DNA of 64,000 nucleotides from Monomorium pharaonis (GCF_013373865.1 NC_050471.1:24849407-24913406); one strand, 5' to 3'; shown: positions 36,401-48,885, numbered from the stretch's first letter. Notes: generated by a model from the sequence alone, not told the origin. A program made the numbers and translations.

Positions 36401-39229
36401 ATTATAATTTTTTTTCAACTTTTTTCACATTAATATTATAAAAAAATATTTTTAAATAAGAATTTTTTATTGCTTTAAAGATAGCAATACTTGCAATCTC
36501 TTTGTTAAAAGATATATATACAAAAGATCCATATGAATAAAAAGTCATATATATATAATTCTTTTCTGCTGGAGAACCTCCATAATAAACTAAATGTGTT
36601 AATTTTATTTTTATGTAATTAAATATTTCAATTTTTTTAGCTTCATGAATTGATACCGTCGGTTGCAACTTGCATAGTGTCTCGACAATTGTGCATGAGA
36701 CCAGAGGTAGACAATCATTGGGCATTACGTGATTTTGCTTCCCGGCTGATGGCGCAGATATGTAAAAATTTCAACACCTCGACGAATAATGTGCAAACTA
36801 GAGTCACGCGTATGTTTAGTCAAGCATTGGCGAAGAATAATCAGGTAATAGCTGAATAAATAATGGAAAACTAAAATTGAGAAGAAATAATTTTAAGGAA
36901 TAGCATAGATTAGATCAGTCTCACTAACCTTTAATTATACTAGTAGAGTACAAACGTATCTTATAGCACACAGTTATGTAAATATTTTTCGCATGACGCA
37001 AATGATGTTACATATGCCCAGATGTATTTATGAATTATGCTATCAACAAGATATACGGATACTTATACGAAGGCACAGCAACGTCGCTACGCGAAAAATA
37101 TAACTAAATACAAAATGTTTTCTTCTGTGTAGCTATCTAATTCAAATTCCGAAGTGCTTATTATTTTACGAGATTGTCTTTTTTTGTAGACACCATTAGC
37201 ATCTCTATATGGAGCGATTGAAGGACTTTGTGAACTAGGACCAGAAGTGATTAAAGCTTTGGTTATCCCCAAAATTAAATCCGTCTCTGAGCGTATTGAA
37301 TCATGTATCGAAGGCCAAGGGCTCTCCAGTGTAGACAAAAATGGAGCAGGACATATTAAAACTTTGCTTGTGGTAAAGTCAACTTAAAAAAATACTTTTA
37401 GTATTTGATCTATATAGAATAAAATATGAATAAATTTTCGAAATAGATTATATTATTCACACACACTTTATACTACTTTAATCTACATTTTATACAGTTC
37501 TAACACTCCAATTAATCTCGTATAAGATTAAGATATAAATATGTAGGATGAAGATTGGAATCCGAATTCGAGACTTTCAACTAAAGTCTAAACTATAAGT
37601 TGATCGTTCTCACATAGAACGCGTTACTATGAAGAGTATAAATCCTTTCTACGAGATTGAAAAGTTTCGAGTTTTTAAAAAATTATTTTATTTTCCTCTG
37701 TGTGTGTGTGTGTGTGTGAATATACATATGTGTATATATATGCACAATATATATATAAAATTACGTGTATATATGTACATATTCTATGTAAATAATAATC
37801 CCGTAAGTAGGGACATCTATATATGCGTACACACACACACACATACACGTGCGCGCGCATACACACACACACACAATTTGAATATTAAACATTTGTTTAA
37901 AATGTTTCTAGAAATCAGTTGCACCAGTTCTGAAAACAATACGATCACCACCAGATTACGTAGAAGAGTACAAACAAGATTATGGATATATAGGACCTGC
38001 ATTATGCACTGCAGTTGCGAAAGCTCGCACACAACCGACCGCTTTAACAACCACAGCTACAACTACAGCACTCACAACGAATCAGCAACAAGGTTCCAAT
38101 TGCACAGGAAAAACGCTCGTGCAGACAGGTGCGTGAATCATCCTCGACAGTTTTGTAAAAAAATAAAGTAATTGTATGTTATGTTACAGTTAGCAATTCA
38201 AGTTCGGGTCAGCAACCTGGCCGCACAATCATGCTTGGCGCAAGTAGAAGCGCTACCGGAACTTCCGCCACCGGTGGACAGAAATTCGTTATCTTACAAT
38301 CCCGCTCGCAAACACCTATTTCTAATATAAATACCGCTATCAATACAAGTACAGTTCAACAGCAGCAACAGCAACAGCAGCAGCAGCAGACACAGGCACA
38401 AACACAACAATCACAACAACCACAACAGCAACAGCAACAAGTTAAACTAGCGCAAACTAACGTCAACCAACAAAAAACACATGTACAAAGTTCTACACCG
38501 AAGTTAGTTGTAGTGTGTATGGCCACTAGCGGTCATACTAATACAACATCAATAACGCAGGTATAATATCTTCAATTTATTCATGCAAATTATGTACATA
38601 CTTTGATCCTGATTAATTACCGATATTGCAAGGTACATAATTTTTCGAATTGTCTTTACAAATTGGATTTTTTTACACGTTTAAAGTACACACAAAAATA
38701 AATCGCGGGATTGATTTGAATCTAAAGATGAAAACATTTAGAAACCAGCATTAATTCATGATTCATAAACAATGTTACTGTATTAACAACAGTGTGACTA
38801 TTGTATGTGAATGTTATTGTCCCTATGTCCTTTAGACAATGGAGCAAATTCAATTTCATGTTACAATAAATATAATTTCGAAATAAATTTTTAAAATATA
38901 TATCAGTCTGATATACAAAATAAATTTTTACTTTTTAACATGAAATCGATCTTTGCTTTTTTCGTTTTTTATATAGTTTAATTGTATAAAAAAATATTGC
39001 AATTCTGTAAATTCAAAAATATCTTAACATGCATCAAAAATGTTAATAATTTGCTTTTGGATATTTGTAAAAAAATAATAGAAATATGTAATAGTTTATT
39101 AAAAAATTAATTAAAAAATTTACTTTTTTTTAGCAAGGGAATTTAACAACAAAACCGCAAAGTGTCTTTGTTGCGCAGCAGAGTGTTGAAAGGCCGCTCA
39201 GTCCAGAGGAGGAACAATCGTTTCAGTGA
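33473..39229 (+). CDS. Taf6: Transcription initiation factor TFIID subunit 6
   Basis: Eight exons (33473-33622, 34579-34897, 35673-36076, 36641-36844, 37190-37372, 37912-38128, 38190-38560, 39134-39229) join in phase to 647 residues, close to known TAF6 lengths. Residues about 10-80 are the histone fold that pairs with TAF9 (LSQESIKVIAESIGIGNF, MTAHDIDHALKIKNIEPTYG). The HEAT-repeat domain covers about 215-440 (LSVEQQLYYKEITEACVG, WALRDFASRLMAQICKNF, TPLASLYGAIEGLCELGPEV), ending with PPDYVEEYKQDYGYIGPAL. The C-terminus is Gln-rich: a CAG/CAA run at 38358-38441 encodes polyglutamine that may vary in length. The protein acts in the nucleus in TFIID and, in animals, SAGA-type complexes. The start is the ATG at 33473; an in-frame TTG upstream is rejected. 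The donor at 34898 (GTTTTA) is weak but the phase is right. Confidence 0.96.
34060..34460. repeat. Possible dispersed repeat in Taf6 intron 1
   Basis: A stretch with its own texture (ggtgtatcggacata.., tatccgaaacag..) unlike flanking intron DNA. It resembles non-coding transposon remnants. No ends could be defined. Confidence 0.2.
37697..37876. repeat. (TG)n, (TA)n and (CA)n cluster in Taf6 intron 5
   Basis: (TG)n at 37698-37718, alternating TA/TG to 37790, and (CA)n/(GC)n at 37830-37876. Frames read through here are accidental. Confidence 0.85.
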
Positions 39230-39344
39230 AAGTCTATATATAAAGTATATAAGTGACAAGAGATGAAAATAGAACTTCCAAATACTTCCTTTTACAGTTA
39301 ATACAGTTAATACATTTTTTAGAATAGAAGAGAAGATATTTCTA

Positions 39345-39357
39345 AATAAAAAATAAA
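39345..39357 (+). terminator. Taf6 poly(A) signals
   Basis: Two AATAAA hexamers (39345-39350, 39352-39357), 116-123 bases after the stop and before the palindrome begins. Confidence 0.6.
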
Positions 39358-39535
39358 GATTTATGAAGACTAAGACAAAAACTTTGTATATTTTTAATCT
39401 TCAAAATCCAATGAATTAACTAATTTATTTATTCAGTTTTGATTTTTTTCAAATTTATATATATATATATATATGTAACACAATATGTTTTTTATCAAGA
39501 AAATTATAAACGATTATGTTTAGTTATTTATATTA

Positions 39536-41608
39536 TTAATCCTTTAAGTCTGAAACCAGAGGAACCTGAGAGCGATCATTGTGTCGGTTTAAGGTGTTTT
39601 CATCTATCAGCATCTCTATGTGCACAAAATGTGCACATTAAACTATGTAGTTAAATATCTATGAATCCCGTAGGTAATGTGCATGATTTTTTGGGTCTCT
39701 TTTATGCTACGTCCATGTATATTTGGTTCTGTTTCATACTATACCCGTAAATTTTACAATTATATGCATTCATATTTTAAATCCATTTTATGCAGATGTG
39801 CACAATCGTGTTCTATAAATGTGCAATACCACATATACATGATATAAATTCAAATAATTGATTTGATAAAAATTCACTCACCGATTGCTGTCGCTGCTCC
39901 TGCTGCTGATGCTGCTACTGCTACTGCTGCTGCTGCTACTGCTACTGCTACTGCTACTGCTACATTCCTTTTCCGGTTTTGATTCTGAAAATTCGATAAA
40001 TATTATTCCTAAACTCAACACAAAAGCAGGTAAAGAAATGTATCACTTGGAAAAAATAGTATATTTAATACCGAGTCGCTCCATGGATGCCGCTTTCTGC
40101 TGACATCATCCTGATATTCTCGAACTGCACATTAATAACGATCGCTCGATACTTTATTCGGCACTCCCGATATTACGGATAATATATCACACACGACACG
40201 AGTAAAACGTAAACCGCGCGCGCGAGAATTTCACTTGGCGCGACCGTTACATTTGAAAAAATACGTGAAAAGTACGGCTCGTCTGATTGGCGGCGAAAAT
40301 CAACATGGCACGAAAGTGGCGTGACGTAAGGTAACTTCGTGGAAACGCAGGCCGAGGAAAACGGTGAGAAAACCGTTTGAATGAAAATTACGCGCCGAGA
40401 TACAACGAAGACAAATTCGTTTCGAGAATTTCGTATGCTCGCACGACGACTAGTCACATTTTGCTCGAATGCGCACGCAAACACTTCACTCGAAACCGAA
40501 GGCGAACGATGCCGCGCTTCACACATGAATACTCTGTTCTGCACGATCTCACATCGCTTGCGACGACACTCTCAACAGTCTCAACTTCGTAGCTGCGCAC
40601 AATTCGAATTCTGATAACGCGAGACACACGCAACACACGCGAGACACACACGGAGTCAACAAAACGTCCGATGCGTCCGACTGGCGCTGAAGTGCGGAGC
40701 AACATGGCGGCGGCAGCGGCGTACGTGACTCGCGGCGCTACGGTAGTCGGCGCCACTCGGCGTTGCTAGACGATCGACTTGTTGCGCCTGCGCGCGCCGC
40801 GCGCCAAGTCACGTACGCCGCTACCGCCGCCATGTTGCTCCGCGCTCCAGCGCCGGTCGGACGCATCGGACGTTCTGTTGACTCCGTGCGTGTCTCGCGT
40901 GTTCGGAATTCATTGTGCGCAGGTAGTGTTGTGTTGAGAGTGTCGTCGCGCTAACACACGACCCGCGAGCCGCGAGCCATGTGAGATCGTACAGAGATCG
41001 TATTCATGTGTAAAGCGCGGTATCGTGCACGTTCGAGCAAAGTGTTTACTCGAAGGGGATACGTTCGGTAGAATATCGCGAGTGCCAATTATGTGAAGTG
41101 CTACTAGTCGAGCATACGAAATTCTCGAAACGAATGTCTCCGTTCGTTGTATCTCGGCGCATAATTTTTATTCAAACGGTTTTCTCACCGCTTTCCTCGG
41201 CCCCTGCGTTTCCACGAAGTTACGTGACGTCACGCCACTTTCATGCTATGTTGATTTTCGCCGCCAATCAGACGAGCCGTCCTTTTCACGTATTTTTTCA
41301 AATGTAACGGTCGCGCCAAGTGAAATTCTCGCGTGCGGTTTACGTTTTACTCGTGTGTGATCTATTATCCGTAATATCGGGATTGCCGAATAAAGTATCG
41401 GGCGATCGTTATTAATGTGCGGTTCGATTCGAAATAGCAGGATGATGTCAGCAGAAAGCGGCATCCATGGAGCGACTCGGTATTAAATATTATACTATTT
41501 TTTCAAGTGATACATTTCTTTACCTGCTTTTGTGTTTGAGTTTAGGAATAATATTTATTACATTTTCAGAATCAAAACCGGAAAAGGAATTAATGTAGCA
41601 GTAGCAGT

Positions 41609-41640
<32 letters not shown>

Positions 41641-42003
41641 CAGCAGCAGGAGCAGCGACAGCAATCAGTGAGTGAGTTTTTATCAAATCAATTATTTGAA
41701 TTTATATCATGTATATATGGTATTGCACATTTATAGAACACGATTATGCACATCTGCATAAAACGGATTTAAAATATGAATGCATATAATTGTAAAATTT
41801 ACGGGTATAGCATGAAACAGAACCAAATAAACGTGGGCGTAGTATAAAAGAGACCCAAAAAGTCATGCATATTACTTACGGGATTCATAGATATTTAACT
41901 ACATAGTTTAATGTGCACATGAAGGTGCTGATGGATGAAAACACCTAAAATGCATTCTAAAGTGAACATGTTAAGTGTGGCATGCCAAGCACTAAAGGGT
42001 TAA
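39536..42003. mobile_element. Giant TTAA-bounded palindrome (foldback-like element)
   Basis: Left arm 39536-40730 (1195 bases) and right arm 40806-42003 (1198 bases) are reverse complements with only scattered mismatches (about 90-95% by eye over the inner kilobase, lower at the tips), around a 75-base unique spacer. Both ends are TTAA followed by (T/C)CCTTTA, a piggyBac-like terminus. Each arm contains, from centre outward: a CpG-rich zone with YY1-like AACATGGCGG (40701, mirrored at 40827) and CRE-like TGACGTCA (41225; degraded in the left arm), a long GC-rich segment, an acceptor-like TTTTCAG, a (CAG)n/(CTG)n run (39899-39961; 41597-41650) and a donor-like GTGAGT (41668). No transposase frame. 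Frames of 60-123 codons inside are not conserved between arms. Confidence 0.85.
40731..40805. promoter_or_regulatory. Palindrome spacer with NRF1-like site; possible divergent promoter core
   Basis: The only unpaired part of the palindrome. It contains TGCGCCTGCGCGC (about 40784-40796), close to the NRF1 consensus, between mirrored YY1-like sites. Such composition is typical of CpG-type bidirectional promoters. Activity is inferred. Confidence 0.35.
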
Positions 42004-42032
42004 ACAAAGATTTTATGTAAAATAAGACTGGC

Positions 42033-42072
42033 TTTATTATAGTTATAATATATAATTGCAAATTGATTTATT
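42033..42072 (-). terminator. OXA1L poly(A) signals
   Basis: AATAAA on the minus strand at 42072-42067 and 42038-42033, 39 and 73 bases after the stop codon. OXA1L transcripts can therefore end before entering the palindrome. Confidence 0.6.
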
Positions 42073-42110
42073 GTGCTGTACAATGCGTAGTCAGGCACAT
42101 TTATTATAAA

Positions 42111-45100
42111 TTATTCTCTATTTTTCGTAAGGACTGTTGCCGATTGCTTTTGTTTTGTTGGATCATATTTGAATGTTTTCACTAAGGGACCCTTACCAGC
42201 GCTATTAAACTGTACTATATCTGCTCGTTCTCTATCAGCTAATTGCTTCGTTATCTTCAAGTTTGTCCAAGCTAAAATATAGATATATTCAATTTATTAT
42301 ATTTTTGCAAAATGCATATATTCATATTATTTTATTTATGCAATTGACTATATATATTGTTTACTATATTTTCACTGTATGAAATTGAATTATTAAATAG
42401 TGTGTGGATTTAACTATATAGTTGGTATACGCATTGTATAGTAACAGATTTTTGCAAAGTATTAATTGTTCTCTAATGCATCATGATGTATTCAGATATA
42501 ATATGAATATATGATACTGTTACACACGCACACACAAACACTATTCAAGAGTTTCAATGATTGAGATTCTTTCTCATAAAAAATGTTTAAATACTATATT
42601 TCGATGAAAAAATTAGAAATCCTCTTTAAATTACATTTTTGAAATGCATTTAAAAAAGAAGAATAACGTTTTAATATCTTTTAGTTTCGTTTCTAGGATA
42701 TTTTGTTCTTAATTTACATAATATTGTAAATTTATATTTTTTCAAATTAAAATATTTTTTTGAAGCGCTATAATAATGCTTGATAAACACCATCGGGCAT
42801 AAATTAACCAAATATTTTAATCCAATATTTTTATAAAGCTTTAAAATGTTTTTTTTCTAAATTAGTGTGATGATTACTTGTAATGATATCGAACTTTTTG
42901 TGTAAAAACTTCTTTCTTATAAAATATTTTGTAACTTTAATAAAATTCAAGAAAAAGAAAAAATGTTTGTAATAATGTGTTTAATTTATATAAATTTTTT
43001 CAAAATTTTCTAATGACTTTTGTATTTAATTATTATAAATTGTGAAAAATCTCTAGCGTGTTGAAGCTCTGAGTGATAGTGTATATGCATGTACGTATAC
43101 ATATATAATATGTGTATACGCATACTCACATTCTTTGAATTCTTTGATGAAGGTTTTGTTATTAGTACGTGCTGGAGTTTGGCGCCGTACTATAGTAGGC
43201 ATATCGAGAGCTTTTCTTATACGTGGATGTTTTAGAATACTAGCTTGCACCAGAGAAATAACATTTGTTGTCGCCCAATACGTTACAACAGTCTACAAAT
43301 AAAGAGAAATAAAAAAATTTTTAAGAGAAAATATGTATTTAAAATTATATAGGTAAATAGTTATTGCTTGCGTTTATAGATTAAATATTATATATTATAG
43401 TATACTTTTTGATATTGTTTTTATATTAAGAAGAGTTTCCAATTTAAAAATCACATAAATTTTTACTTCATATACAGTGTGTAACAAAAATCCGGAACGA
43501 TCAAATATTTTGAAAATAAAGCATTCTCGGAAAAAATGTTTCAGGCAAATGTTACATGATTGATACTGATACTTTAATTTGAAGAGAATTTATGAACATT
43601 TCGTACTCTTATACAAAAATAATACGATAAACAATTAATTTTTTATTGCAAATTTTTTTATGAATAATTTTTCCAAATTTTTATATATTTTTGCAATTAA
43701 ATTAAAACTCCCACCTCTCTCAATGCTATTTTAAAAAGTTATTTAAAAAAATGTAGTCAACAAATTCATGGGTGTCTATATATTAATCGAAAATTTATCC
43801 TCCAAATTTGATAATGTAAAATTATACTCTTATATTAAACTGGAAAATATCCTTAAAAGAAATATTATTATACTTACACCAGGAAAGTGTAGCATAAACG
43901 GTAATATGATAAATGGCATAACTCGTAAGACATATCGAAACAAGCCCATTGCTTGAAGGTTGACACCATCTGTACCAAGCTCGATTGTGATAAAAAATGT
44001 CACACTGGTAACTATCGGCATTATATAATAAGGATCATATACCGTGAGATCCTTTAGCCACAAAAAACCACCTTCTTTCAAACTTTCTACAGGTAAATTC
44101 GCTATTTTTCTCAGTGCAAAAAAGAAGGAGATAAACACTGGCGCCTGAAATATTGGAATTGTACAATCAAAAAATTCTTTTAATATCATTTTTTTATACG
44201 CGTGTATCAATGCATAAGAGAATGATTACCTGAATTAATGGCGTCATCATATTCTTAAACATACTAATGTCGTGCTCTTTCATGTATTTCATCATTTCTG
44301 TCGCAGCCTGTGCAGCTGTTCAGGAGAGAAAAAAACAAATTAGGTATTGTACTTTCTAATCAGCAGTTTCTGTTAATGCAAACCCTTCTAACATACTTTC
44401 CAAATGATCACCAGAAGTTCTAGCTTGTGTCAATCTCATCTGCATCTCTTGTATCACTGGCAAGTGATTTGTAACTTTAATCGTATTTTTTTGCCCTTTT
44501 ATTATTAAAGGAAACACAAGAATCCTTGCACAAATAGTAGCTGAAACATAGCAATATTAAAGTGATGTTAATCATGCCAGAAGTTTTATTAAATAAATAA
44601 CTATAAATTTTGCAAAACGAAAGTATATACCTGTAACAATTGTCAACCACCATGGCATATCTAAACTTATGTGCAGAAATTCTAATAAATTCTCTACAAT
44701 CCCTGTTGGAGTCCAACCACCCAATCCCAGGCTCTCAAATGTCGGTTCTCCATTCGGATGTACTTTCACAATATTTTCTATAATTTCCTGAATTGGCGTT
44801 GGTGGATCTGCACATAAAATACAAATTAACAGACAACTTTTATTTTTTATATTATGATATAAAGATTATAATATAAAGCTTCAAGGATGCATTATGCTTT
44901 AAACCTGGTATTTCATCGTATGGATTATTCTGTGATGGTGGTATTGGTGTTGATGTTGTTTGCGGTGGTATTTCCAGTGGTGTTTCCAATGGTGTTTCCA
45001 ATGGTGTTTTTAATGGTGTTAGTAATGGTGTTTCATCCGTGCTAGCATAGCGGATTAGAGAGATTCCTGTAATTCTGCAGTTCCTATGCAAATCCAGTAA

Positions 45101-45582
45101 AATATTGCCTCTAAAAATGTTCTGTCCCTTAGCAACTAAATGGATATGCCTATGTGTAACAATTTCCTAGAAAGAAAAAGAAAATTATTTCTGAAGCAAG
45201 ACCATATTTTGAAATACAATTAGCTATATCTCTTCTAAGCACAAAATTATTTTACCAAAAAATAAAAAAAGATTAACAGTGAAAGTTAAATATAAATCCT
45301 ATACATTAACATGCCCAATAAAATCGATATATTTAGCATGAAATTGTCACTATGCTTGTGAATTTCCTTTTATCGAGAATTCAACGTCATTCAAACCAGT
45401 TATTAACTCGTTTTCTTTTTTTGTTATTTTTTTTCTTTGGGATAGAGATTATCGCTTTGAATCTTTCTTATTCAGATAAAAGCCTAACCTCTAAAAAGCC
45501 GCTAACATTACTATACCTGTGAAAATACACTTGATTTTAGCAGAACTTGCCGGTAAACGATTGTGGAAGCTCGCATCAACAT
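42111..45582 (-). CDS. OXA1L: Mitochondrial inner-membrane insertase OXA1L (YidC/Oxa1/Alb3 family)
   Basis: Eight exons (45582-45517, 45166-44905, 44807-44631, 44540-44397, 44315-44230, 44144-43878, 43292-43130, 42271-42111) join in phase to 441 residues, matching the animal protein's size. The first 25 residues (MLMRASTIVYRQVLLKSS) look like a mitochondrial targeting sequence. The family core is clear: GLGGWTPTGIVENLLEFLH then MPWWLTIVTGATICARILVF (helix 1), APVFISFFFALRKIA (helix 2), the IMPIVTSVTFF, FRYVLRVMPFIILPFMLHFP and TVVTYWATTNVISLVQ helices, and a basic matrix tail for ribosome contact. It inserts respiratory-chain subunits into the inner membrane. The presequence-proximal linker has TPLE-type tandem repeats (44955-45040). 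The gene is convergent with Taf6. Confidence 0.96.
43475..43570. repeat. Dispersed repeat, second copy, in OXA1L intron
   Basis: Partner of the repeat at 2212-2330, in the intron between OXA1L exons 6 and 7. A weaker third relative lies at about 8290-8380, just before the tandem array. Confidence 0.4.
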
Positions 45583-45760
45583 TTCTACGTTTGTCAACTG
45601 AATTGTCACTGTAATTCTACTTACGAGGTACGCAAATACCTCTCACGCATGTGGAACAAAATGGATAAAACTTAGCAGTTGCAAACTTCACAGTATATAC
45701 ATACATACGTGTATGTGTGTGTGTGTGTGTGGTGTGTGGAGAAGAAATAGAAAGAGAAAA
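45583..45760 (-). promoter_or_regulatory. OXA1L upstream region
   Basis: Sequence upstream of the start codon, GC-richer to about 45680, followed by (TG)n at 45711-45732. No TATA motif seen. Confidence 0.35.
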
Positions 45761-45821
45761 AAAGAGAAAATTAGAAATATATGTTAAGATAAACTACGAA
45801 AAAGAGTAAAATAAAGTAAAA

Positions 45822-45825
<4 letters not shown>

Positions 45826-45872
<47 letters not shown>
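45826..45872. repeat. (GA)n microsatellite
   Basis: Pure GA dinucleotide run of 47 bases, upstream of OXA1L. Confidence 0.95.
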
Positions 45873-45877
<5 letters not shown>

Positions 45878-45879
45878 GA

Positions 45880-47470
45880 TTTTTTTAAAGATAACGTCGT
45901 TACAATTTATTTTTAAAAGGTAAAAAACAAAAAGTTTAATAGCGCGTCTGTAGGTCTAGTTACAAAATTACAAAAAATGCAAAAATGAAATCTAACCTCT
46001 CTCTATCTGTGCGATATTAGATAAGTTATCGACATTAAAGTTTGCGATACTTAAGTTTAGATGGCACCACTAAATTAAAACCGTAGAAAATAAATCGTAG
46101 AAAATATATAATTTTAATTAAATCAATAATTTAAAAAATATATATCTACAATTAAAAGTTTTTTTTTTAAATAAAAAGTAATACTCTTTCTTGATCTAAT
46201 AATATTCTATTAGAACAACGACTGATAATGATAACTGTAGAATTATTTTTTGTAGATTAATGTAAACGTACATATTTAATTAGTACTGAAATATAAAATA
46301 TATAACAAAATAACAAATTTAACGCTTTTTTAAATATTATAATTACATATTTTTTACTATAGTAATAATTACATATATTTTTATTATAGTAGTTTTATTA
46401 TAGTAAATTTTTATCAAGCTTTATATCTTAATTAATTGTATATATACATACTACAAAAAATGGAAGCATGTTAAAAATCTGATGATTATTTTTTTACAAA
46501 ATTTTTTTACAATTTATAATAGAATATTTTTTTCCGTAAAATGAAAAACAAGATGCGTTTATTTTCAATAAAATTTTTTATTTGATATAAATTAATAAAT
46601 TACATATGTACAACAAACAAAAAATGGGCGACATTTATTTTGTTTACATATATTTGTTGTTCAATGTGATTATTTACCAACATAATGGATGTTCATAATA
46701 ATACATTATATTTTTATATTAAAAATGTTTTAATTTTTGTAATTTTTATAAAGTTGGACATATTGATATTTTTTTATTTTGCGATGAACAAATTGATTGA
46801 TAATATGCAAAATAAATTTAACGTTGTAATTAAAGCAAAATTTATTCTTTAATAATTAAATGTTTTTTTTAATAAAAAATAATTTTTCTGAAACATTAAG
46901 AAAAATTTTTTAATAATTATTTGTAAATCTATATATGCATAAAAAATACTGACTTACTGTTCTCATGATTTGAGATGTAGAAGTTATCTGAAGCAAAAAA
47001 TAAAAAAAATTTTTATCTATACAAATTTAATTTTTGATAAACTTATAATGAAATTAAAAAATTATTTTTACAAAGATAAAGAACGAAAAAGAAAAATATT
47101 GTGAATGATGTCTTCTAATAATTTTGAGTCAATCAGATTAAAATTAGATAAATTATTGCGACAATAATTTTGGAAAATGTTTCAAAAGATATTATGTTTT
47201 GTAACAAGAGTGGAAAGTCGGCCTTTTTAGCACGAGTGTGGATAGTGCGTTTATCACAAATGGAAAAGGGTAATCGCATGTGTTGCACACCATATTTTTT
47301 ATTACCTGTGTATCGAAGGATTTTATTTTTTCTACAATTATATTCTTTTAATATGCATAGATTATGTATTTTTAATATCCATGATATTAATAGTTTTATA
47401 AAATATAAGTAATAAAAACTTTAAACTGAGCATTTTTATATGCTACTGTTTACATATGTATATATGTGTA
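45880..47470. other. AT-rich intergenic DNA, no gene seen
   Basis: Extremely AT-rich with many homopolymer runs. Short frames (for example 47170-47412) have no coding character. Confidence 0.5.
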
Positions 47471-47479
47471 CGTATAGAA

Positions 47480-48480
47480 ATCTGTATAAATCATCAATAT
47501 TTTGACCGATGACGAGTAAACTCAATCACTAAATCGATTGGAAATCGTTGAATATCTTCTTCGATTCTGCACTATATCACGTAAGAATCGACCGTGTCGA
47601 TCGCTACGCGTTCTTGCCGTACGAACAATGCCGAGTCACGTGATCGAATCTACTGCAATGACATTCAGTTTGGGCCGTGTGCGGGACTTGGGTTATTAAG
47701 CGAGACCTGTTATTAAAGTCCTCTCTCTTTCTCTTGCTGCCCAGCCGTAGCTACAGGTCGCCCTTCCTCTCCCTCCCGACTTTAAATTCCCTCCTTTCCT
47801 CTCTGCCACATCCCCGTTCCTTACCGAATGCTGTGCCTTCGCCGAACCACCTTCGAACGGAGGAGCGGCTTTGTTGATTTAAGGCGATAATACGGGGCTG
47901 TAAGAGATTTTATATGAAAAAAAGGAGCGAAAGCACAAGACCGGCGTGCTTATAATTACAGATTCGCATTGTCCCGGAACCCCCTTAAATCCTCCTTAAC
48001 CATCGCCGCCTGTCAGTCTCGTCTCCCTCCTCCCACTTGCCCTCTTCTCCATCCCTCAACTCGGAAATGATTCTGTAACGTAAGGGCGCGAACATCGCGT
48101 CGTGAGGTGATCGTTAACTACTGCGCGCGCGTTCCTAGCACTTAATTATTTATTCCACTACCATGCTGTAGTAGCATTTTACGATTCGTTCCTACCGGTA
48201 CGCGCGAGTACGTTTAATTATATATTTCTATCGTCTTCCGTCTCTTCGATATATGTATATCTCTCTCGTCTTCCCTTTCTCGTTTATCTAATCGCATTAA
48301 ATAATTCATCCATCATTCGCGCGTTGGATTAATTATTTGTAATTAATACAGGCCACCAATCTGTAATTATTTATCAAGCGACGCGGTAGTGGCACGACGC
48401 CAAGTCGGGGCCGTTACGAATTACTTAGACGCCCCTACGCTGAAAATCGATCGTGCATCCTAATACAAAGTTGAAAATAC
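47480..48480. promoter_or_regulatory. GC-richer island with clustered TAATTA motifs; candidate enhancer
   Basis: Composition shifts sharply from the AT-rich flank. Homeodomain-type TAATTA/TTAATTA cores recur at about 48142, 48214, 48329, 48340 and 48364, alongside CpG-rich words. The 60-66-codon frames here are low-complexity (Ser/Leu/Pro). Enhancer function is inference. Confidence 0.35.
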
Positions 48481-48885
48481 AAAAAAACTAAAAAATCCCT
48501 GCTTTTAGCGTTACCCAGAAGAGGAGGAAGACAACAGATCTTCCACCGTTTGTGCAGTCCTGCTGACGTGAACGTCTGAACTGGCATTGCTGCATAGCAC
48601 CCTCTAAATTTTGCGCCCTTTCAAATTTTGCGCTCTACGCTAGAGCGTATACTGCGCACTGCCTAGTAACGTCCCCGCGCCAAGTATGTACATAAAGAAT
48701 CGTGTTGCATGACGCAAACTTCACTGCACAAATGTTGCGCCGCTAGCTTTATCTGGAATTTAGCTATCAAATTTACTTTCAGTTAAAATATCTTAGAAAC
48801 TAAAATCATAATAAAAAATCTAATGGCAATTTTATTATATATATATAATATTGATGTGAGCTTTCGATTGCGACCAGTCCGATTA

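Noticed and set aside
37629..38171. 180-codon plus-strand frame in Taf6
   Set aside because: It crosses a microsatellite intron and reads exon 6 out of frame; the true frame gives KSVAPVLKTIRSPPDYVEEYK.
40173..40544. 123-codon minus-strand frame within the palindrome's left arm
   Set aside because: The mirrored frame in the right arm is broken and shorter, the composition follows CpG content, and no domain is visible.
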